Origin: Candidatus Woesearchaeota archaeon UBA153
GTDB lineage: Archaea > Nanobdellota > Nanobdellia > Woesearchaeales > UBA525
Length of the DNA: 9,024 nt
Reading direction: 5' to 3'
Assembly: GCA_002503705.1 (NCBI GenBank)
Contig: DASH01000067.1
Coordinates: forward strand, 1 to 9,024
Part shown: positions 5,424-9,024 of the stretch, one piece after another
Numbering within the stretch: the first letter of the stretch is position 1
Layout of the letters: every line of letters starts with the position of its first letter
Program-made: the position numbers and the translations under genes
Notes under the pieces: model-generated
The model's input: only the letters and a program-made list of their open reading frames with translations
What the model was told of the DNA's origin: nothing
The model's database searches: none

Positions 5424-5461
5424 GTTTTAGGCCTTCAGGAGCGCCACCCTGCCGTAACCCT

Positions 5462-5467
5462 TTTAAA
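5462..5467 (+). promoter_or_regulatory. TATA box of the HerA-like gene
   Basis: TTTAAA is centred 25.5 bases before the ATG at 5490 and predicts a leaderless mRNA. It is one of the strongest reasons to place the start at 5490 and not at the open-frame limit of 5196. Confidence 0.62.
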
Positions 5468-5489
5468 CTCTCGTCGTCTGGGCGGTGTC

Positions 5490-7481
5490 ATGCTCGGCCG
5501 GATTACGGGGAAGGCGACGACGCTCCAGTTCGCCTTCGAACTCTTCGACACTGCGGACGTGCGCAAGTTCGAGTACGTCAAAGTGCCGCACCGCGTCTAC
5601 CAGTGGGTGCTCTGCCAAGTCGTCGAGATTGAGAAGAGCCAGGACCAGACGCTCGCGAAGTGCAACGTCCTCGGGTACAAGGACTCGGAAGGGAAGGTCA
5701 AGCAGATCCGCATCCCGTTCGACATCAACACGGAAGTCTTCCTCGCGGACGACGAGTTCATCCGGAGCGTCATCGAGCTCGCGGCGGAGGACAAAGGGGC
5801 CTACCTGGGCAGGCTTGACGGGAAGGACATTCCGGTACGCCTCGACCTCTCAAAACTCTTGACCAAGCACGTCGCGGTGCTCGCGAAGAGCGGGGCCGGG
5901 AAGAGCTACGCGGTCGGCGTCCTCATCGAAGAGATCCTCGAGCGTAAAGTGCCGATTCTCATCATCGACCCGCACGGCGAGTACGGCACTTTGAAAGAGC
6001 CGAGCGCGGACAAGGACGGGCTCGCCGCGTACGGACTCAAGCCGAAAAAGTACGTCGTGCACGAGTACGGCGACCCGAAAACTCCGGGGTTGACGCCGTT
6101 GCGCTTGTCGAACAACATGAGCCAGCAGGAGCTCGTCCAGCTCATCCCGGGCAAGCTGAACAACACGCAGCTCGGCATCGTGTACAACGCGGTCAAAGGG
6201 ATCGACCACCTCGACTTCGACACGCTCCTCCTCGCCCTCGAGGCGGAAGAGTCGAGCGCGAAATGGGCGATCATCAACCTCGTCGAGCACCTGCGCGGCC
6301 TCGGCATCTTCAGCAGCAACCCGCTCTCGTACAACGAGCTCATCAAGAGCGGCGTCTGCAGCACGGTCAACCTCCGAGGCATCGCGCCGGAAATCCAAGA
6401 GATCGTCGTGTACAAGCTCGCCAAGGACTTGTTCGAGCTCCGCAAGCAGAACAAAGTCCCCCCGTTCTTCCTCGTCGTCGAGGAGGCGCACAACTACTGC
6501 CCGGAACGCAGCTTCGGTGAATCAACGAGCAGCAAGATCTTGCGCACCATCGCCTCCGAAGGGAGGAAGTTCGGCCTCGGCCTGTGCGTCATCAGCCAAC
6601 GGCCGGCGCGCGTGGACAAGAGCGTGCTGAGCCAGTGCACGACGCAAGTCATCCTCAAGGTGACGAACCCGAATGATTTGAAAGCGGTGAGCAGCAGCGT
6701 CGAGGGTTTGACCGCGGAGTCGGAAGCGGAGATTCAGAACTTGCCGATCGGCACGGCCCTCGTCACGGGCGTCGTCGACATGCCCTTGTTCGTGAACATC
6801 CGTCCGCGCCGGACGAAGCACGGCGGCCACGCGGTGGACATGCTCAACCAGCGCGCGGCGGACGATTTCCTCGAGCAGAAAGCGCGGTTCGAAGAGCTCG
6901 CCATGATTCCCGTCGTCAAGCCGAAGATCACGCCGGAAGAGCTCAGGTTGATGTCGCAGAAGCGCGTCACCGAGACGAAGACCATCCTCATCCCCGCGTA
7001 TCTCTTCACGTGCCAGGAGAAGGACGTCGAGTATCGCGTCTTGGTCGACATGACGAACGGCGAGGTCGTCCTCGACCTTGACGAGTACGCGACCGCGAGG
7101 CTTCCCGAGCTGGACAAGCTCTCCGGCGCGCAGGTCAAACTGTTGATGGCCGCGCACAAGCTGAAGCGCTTCACGAAAGACGAGCTCGTCCGGAAGGCCG
7201 GAACGACGGTCGAAGTCGACGATGACTTGAAAGACCTCGTCGAGAAGGGCTACCTGCGTCGCGGGGAGAAGGAGGGCTCTTTCCAGGTGACTGATGCGTA
7301 CCTCTTGTCGAAGCTCTCCGGCCACGCGTGCTACGCGCCCATCACGTTTGAGAAAGTCTCGGCGACGGAACAACGCGTCAAGACGGCGCGGCTCGACACG
7401 GTGAAGGCGCACTTGGCGCGCTTCACGAAAGTCCTCGACCAGCAAGAGTGCCACATCATCCGGTACGAAGTCGTGACGTAG
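5490..7481 (+). CDS. HerA-like DNA-translocating ATPase with a C-terminal extension
   Basis: This 663-residue protein belongs to the HerA/FtsK class of hexameric DNA pumps (DUF87 type), which in archaea work with NurA, Mre11 and Rad50 in end resection. An N-terminal HAS-barrel-like region (1-115) precedes the RecA-like core: Walker A AKSGAGKS (132-139), IIDPHGEYG (158-166), Walker B FFLVVEEAH (326-334) with Glu331/332, ASEGRKFGLG (355-364) and ISQRP (368-372). Residues about 480-663 exceed the usual HerA length of roughly 500; 545-608 read like a winged helix (LSGAQVKLLMAAHKL, KDELVRKAG, LVEKGYLRRGEKEG). The frame is open back to 5196, but that stretch holds the repeats and promoter and would add 98 residues antisense to the small gene. 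No nurA, mre11 or rad50 is nearby. Another HerA-family role, such as plasmid or conjugation-type transport, cannot be excluded. Confidence 0.87.
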   Translation: MLGRITGKATTLQFAFELFDTADVRKFEYVKVPHRVYQWVLCQVVEIEKSQDQTLAKCNVLGYKDSEGKVKQIRIPFDINTEVFLADDEFIRSVIELAAEDKGAYLGRLDGKDIPVRLDLSKLLTKHVAVLAKSGAGKSYAVGVLIEEILERKVPILIIDPHGEYGTLKEPSADKDGLAAYGLKPKKYVVHEYGDPKTPGLTPLRLSNNMSQQELVQLIPGKLNNTQLGIVYNAVKGIDHLDFDTLLLALEAEESSAKWAIINLVEHLRGLGIFSSNPLSYNELIKSGVCSTVNLRGIAPEIQEIVVYKLAKDLFELRKQNKVPPFFLVVEEAHNYCPERSFGESTSSKILRTIASEGRKFGLGLCVISQRPARVDKSVLSQCTTQVILKVTNPNDLKAVSSSVEGLTAESEAEIQNLPIGTALVTGVVDMPLFVNIRPRRTKHGGHAVDMLNQRAADDFLEQKARFEELAMIPVVKPKITPEELRLMSQKRVTETKTILIPAYLFTCQEKDVEYRVLVDMTNGEVVLDLDEYATARLPELDKLSGAQVKLLMAAHKLKRFTKDELVRKAGTTVEVDDDLKDLVEKGYLRRGEKEGSFQVTDAYLLSKLSGHACYAPITFEKVSATEQRVKTARLDTVKAHLARFTKVLDQQECHIIRYEVVT

Positions 7482-7498
7482 GCGGGGAAGGGTATTTT

Positions 7499-7504
7499 TT
7501 TAAG
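7499..7504 (+). promoter_or_regulatory. TATA box of the asparagine-synthase-like gene, merged with a T7 tract
   Basis: TTTAAG, at the end of a T7 run (7495-7501), is centred 25.5 bases before the ATG at 7527. The T-run begins 14 bases after the HerA-like stop codon and is the type of tract that ends archaeal transcripts, so one short element can serve as both terminator and promoter. Confidence 0.58.
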
Positions 7505-7526
7505 CGCGACGTTCTTCCTCACGACT

Positions 7527-8519
7527 ATGCGCGAAGCGTACCAGCTCGAGGACGGCGGACTCTGCGGCGAAGAGTCGTGGAAGTCGTTCGTGAAAGGAAT
7601 TTCTCGTACGTCTCGTACTGGTACCCTGTCTCATCACGATGACGCCGTACGAGAACTCGGACTCTTCCTTAAACGGGCCGTCGAGCGTAGAATATCGAAC
7701 GGAACAAGCGCTCGAATCGGCGTCCTCTTCAGCGGCGGCGTGGACAGCACGCTCATCGCGCTCCTTCTCAAGAAAGCCGGCGTCGAGTTCACGTGCATCA
7801 CCGTCGGCTTCCAGGACGGGAACGCGAAAACCCCGGAAGACGTCGTCGAGAGCGAACGCATCGCGAAAGAGCTCGGCTTCGACCACGTCGTCGTCCTGCT
7901 CAACCTCGAAGAGGTCGCGGCGCTCTTCAAACGCACCGTCAAGATCCTCGGTCCGGAACTCACGAACGTCGTCAACGTCGGCGTTGGCAGCGTCGCCGTC
8001 GCGGCAATCGAGAACGGCCGAGAGCACGGCATCACTCATTACTTCGGCGGCCTCGGCAGCGAAGAGCTGTTCGCCGGGTACGACCGCCACGAGAAAGCCC
8101 TCGAAGCGGGCGGCTACGCGAAACTGCACGACGAGTGCATCGCCGGGCTTGAGAGCATGTACGCGCGGGATTTGCGCCGCGACGCGGCGATCGCGAAAGC
8201 GTACGGCGTGACGGTTTCAACCCCGTTCCTCGATGAGGAGTTAGTACGGTATTCGTTAACGATCCCGCCGGAACTGAAAATCAGTACGACGAAAACCTTT
8301 ACGGGACGCTCCCGAGGAGATATCCCTGTCGAGAAGACCGTCAAGAAGCTCATCCTGCGCGAAGCGGCCGTCACGCTCGGACTCCCCGAGGATGCTGCCT
8401 ACCGGCCGAAACGAGCGGCGCAGTACGGGAGCAGGACGAACAACGCGCTGACGACGCTCGCGGCGAAGCGCGGCTATGAATGCAAGGATGAGTACTTGAA
8501 AGGCCTGCCGAGAGTTTAA
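7527..8519 (+). CDS. PP-loop asparagine-synthase-like protein without glutaminase domain
   Basis: This 330-residue protein matches the ATP-pyrophosphatase domain of AsnB. Members activate a carboxylate as an acyl-adenylate and form an amide. Motifs are the PP-loop SGGVDS (69-74), GGLGSEELFAGY (174-185, matching the AsnB GxGSDExFGGY loop), TPFLDEELVRYSLTIPPELK (232-251) and LILREAA (275-281). The N-terminal Ntn glutaminase domain is absent: the protein begins MREAY, with no Cys2 nucleophile, and has only about 60 residues before the PP-loop domain. It would need free ammonia, a separate amidotransferase or another amine, so the substrate should not be assumed to be aspartate. The start is set by the promoter spacing. 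Codons for residues about 25-57 are unlike the rest of the gene and include a perfect 10-bp inverted repeat. Confidence 0.82.
   Translation: MREAYQLEDGGLCGEESWKSFVKGISRTSRTGTLSHHDDAVRELGLFLKRAVERRISNGTSARIGVLFSGGVDSTLIALLLKKAGVEFTCITVGFQDGNAKTPEDVVESERIAKELGFDHVVVLLNLEEVAALFKRTVKILGPELTNVVNVGVGSVAVAAIENGREHGITHYFGGLGSEELFAGYDRHEKALEAGGYAKLHDECIAGLESMYARDLRRDAAIAKAYGVTVSTPFLDEELVRYSLTIPPELKISTTKTFTGRSRGDIPVEKTVKKLILREAAVTLGLPEDAAYRPKRAAQYGSRTNNALTTLAAKRGYECKDEYLKGLPRV
7601..7655. repeat. 10-bp perfect inverted repeat inside a coding region
   Basis: TTCTCGTACG (7601-7610) and CGTACGAGAA (7646-7655) are exact reverse complements separated by 35 bases. They lie in the linker before the PP-loop domain (around residues 26-43, ISRTSRTGTLSHHDD). 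The codons between them are rich in T-ending triplets (TCT, CGT, ACT, GGT, CAT, GAT) that the surrounding genes avoid. Confidence 0.6.
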
Positions 8520-8654
8520 GAGTCATTCAGAATATAAGATGGTTTGAAAAAGTTCGAGGGTAGAACCCTCATCCTCGCAGGAACCTTTCCTCTGAAAAGT
8601 TCACCCTGCAGAGTTATGTGGTTAGTAAGCGTCCGCACTTATAAAGTTTGTGTC
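8520..8654. other. Convergent spacer with two inverted repeats and TATA-like boxes
   Basis: This 135-base spacer between converging stop codons has no convincing ORF. It holds a 6-bp hairpin GAGGGT-AGA-ACCCTC (8556-8570), then a longer imperfect stem at 8574-8613 (CTC/GAG, GCAGG/CCTGC and AAC/GTT with small bulges). TATAAG (8533-8538) lies upstream, and the near-palindrome ACTTATAAAGT (8637-8647) lies near the end. The boxes suit the start of a small plus-strand RNA near 8561, but paired arms may simply mark the 3' ends of the two genes. Confidence 0.35.
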
Positions 8655-9017
8655 TTATTTATATATCTTGAACGCTTTTCTTAAATCAAAGTCACTTATT
8701 GCATTGTTTAGAACCGTGTGACGACCTATATGGGAAAGTTCTCCTAACGTAGACTTCTTGTTAGCACCTGCTACATAATCCGCCATTTTGAGCATTTCCT
8801 CGTTCTCCCGTATATCGGGGTGAATTTTGATTTTCCATCCATCGCGTTTTGCTAATTTATTAACAATCTTAATGATTTGCCAGATGTCGGAGTGACTTTC
8901 TGCACAGCAAACAACTTGATATTCATCACTCTTAATTCCTAAGTGTGTAATTCCATAGTAATATAACGTACCGACAATCTTTTCTTTAAAACCGCCAATA
9001 TTTCGGTATTGTACCAT
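8655..9017 (-). CDS. AT-rich orphan protein, possibly a DUF3800-like fragment
   Basis: This frame encodes a 120-residue protein of unrecognised family. An in-frame TAA immediately precedes the ATG at 9017, so the frame cannot be longer, and its promoter would lie outside the window. Residues about 30-88 run as a strand (YQVVCCAE), a helix, a strand (WKIKIHPDI) and then MLKMADYVAGANKK. The last segment recalls the ADxxAGA motif near the C-terminus of DUF3800 proteins, an RNase-H-like family often found near mobile elements. If so, the N-terminal half with the first acidic active-site residues is missing and this is a truncated remnant. Base and codon use are far more AT-rich than in every other large gene here, which suggests recent transfer. 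No signal peptide or membrane segment is seen. Confidence 0.5.
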   Translation of the reverse strand: MVQYRNIGGFKEKIVGTLYYYGITHLGIKSDEYQVVCCAESHSDIWQIIKIVNKLAKRDGWKIKIHPDIRENEEMLKMADYVAGANKKSTLGELSHIGRHTVLNNAISDFDLRKAFKIYK

Positions 9018-9024
9018 TTAAGTT

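Noticed and set aside
5196..5489. 98-residue N-terminal extension of the HerA-like ATPase
   Set aside because: The stretch is antisense to the 99-residue gene, includes the tandem repeats and the TATA box, and reads as low-complexity hydrophobic and repeat peptide. The HerA N-terminal domain begins at 5490.
5850..6491. 213- and 195-residue minus-strand frames opposite the ATPase core
   Set aside because: They overlap the conserved Walker A to Walker B region, and their sequence is what reverse reading of such codons gives.
6522..7454. 310-residue minus-strand frame opposite the HerA-like gene
   Set aside because: It is a shadow of GC-rich codons: Arg/Glu/Asp/Leu/Val-rich with no domain, promoter or ribosome binding site, and a fully explained gene opposite.
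7500..8129. 209-residue minus-strand frame opposite the asparagine-synthase-like gene
   Set aside because: It covers the PP-loop coding region and has no recognisable domain.
1..9024. tRNA, rRNA, CRISPR array or insertion sequence
   Set aside because: No tRNA T-arm with acceptor pairing, no rRNA stretch, no regularly spaced identical repeats of 20 or more bases, and no transposase or terminal inverted repeats were seen.

Overview
The window is chromosomal DNA from an archaeon. The evidence is an archaeal-type initiation factor aIF5B, a pre-PUA/PUA protein of the archaeal MCT-1 (DUF1947) type, a HerA-type ATPase, a DUF2683/RelE pair, and TTTAAA-like TATA boxes in place of bacterial -35/-10 promoters. 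Most genes are GC-rich with mainly G/C at third codon positions. Small genes and tight spacing suggest a compact genome, possibly a DPANN-type lineage, but the window does not settle the taxon.

Layout. A TATA box at 44-49 sits between the first codons of a leftward gene (1-21, cut by the window edge) and infB/aIF5B (74-1861), which is followed by a small two-helix membrane protein (1875-2084). A second rightward unit (2161-3148) holds a DUF2683-type antitoxin, an overlapping RelE-type toxin and a stand-alone PUA-like protein related to the RsmF C-terminus. A convergent 161-base gap with unusual inverted-repeat structure follows. Leftward genes come next: the DUF1947/PUA protein (3310-3777) with a structured leader, a bacterial-type glucokinase (3916-4947) and a 99-residue helical protein (5000-5299). 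The 99-residue gene is divergent from a HerA-like ATPase (5490-7481), across a spacer with 21-bp tandem repeats. A PP-loop asparagine-synthase-like protein without a glutaminase domain (7527-8519) follows. The right edge holds a leftward, much more AT-rich orphan ORF (8655-9017).

How the genes fit together. Four genes concern RNA or translation: aIF5B, the RelE toxin, the RsmF-C-terminal-like PUA protein and the MCT-1-like PUA protein. Relatives of eIF5B and MCT-1 both act in translation initiation in eukaryotes. Glucokinase, the HerA-like ATPase and the asparagine-synthase-like protein look like independent single-gene units.

The clearest regulatory pattern is geometric. Genes with their own promoter have a TATA-like hexamer centred about 25.5 bases before the first base of the start codon (27.5 for infB), which predicts leaderless mRNAs. 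Internal operon genes, and two genes with leaders of roughly 95 bases, carry GGTGA/GAGGTG-type ribosome binding sites. This pattern fixed several starts, including rejection of long N-terminal extensions on the HerA-like ATPase and glucokinase. I found no certain new multi-gene system. The best candidates for something undescribed are the structured convergent spacer at 3168-3296, the tandem-repeat divergent spacer at 5322-5402, and an atypical palindromic segment inside the asparagine-synthase-like gene.
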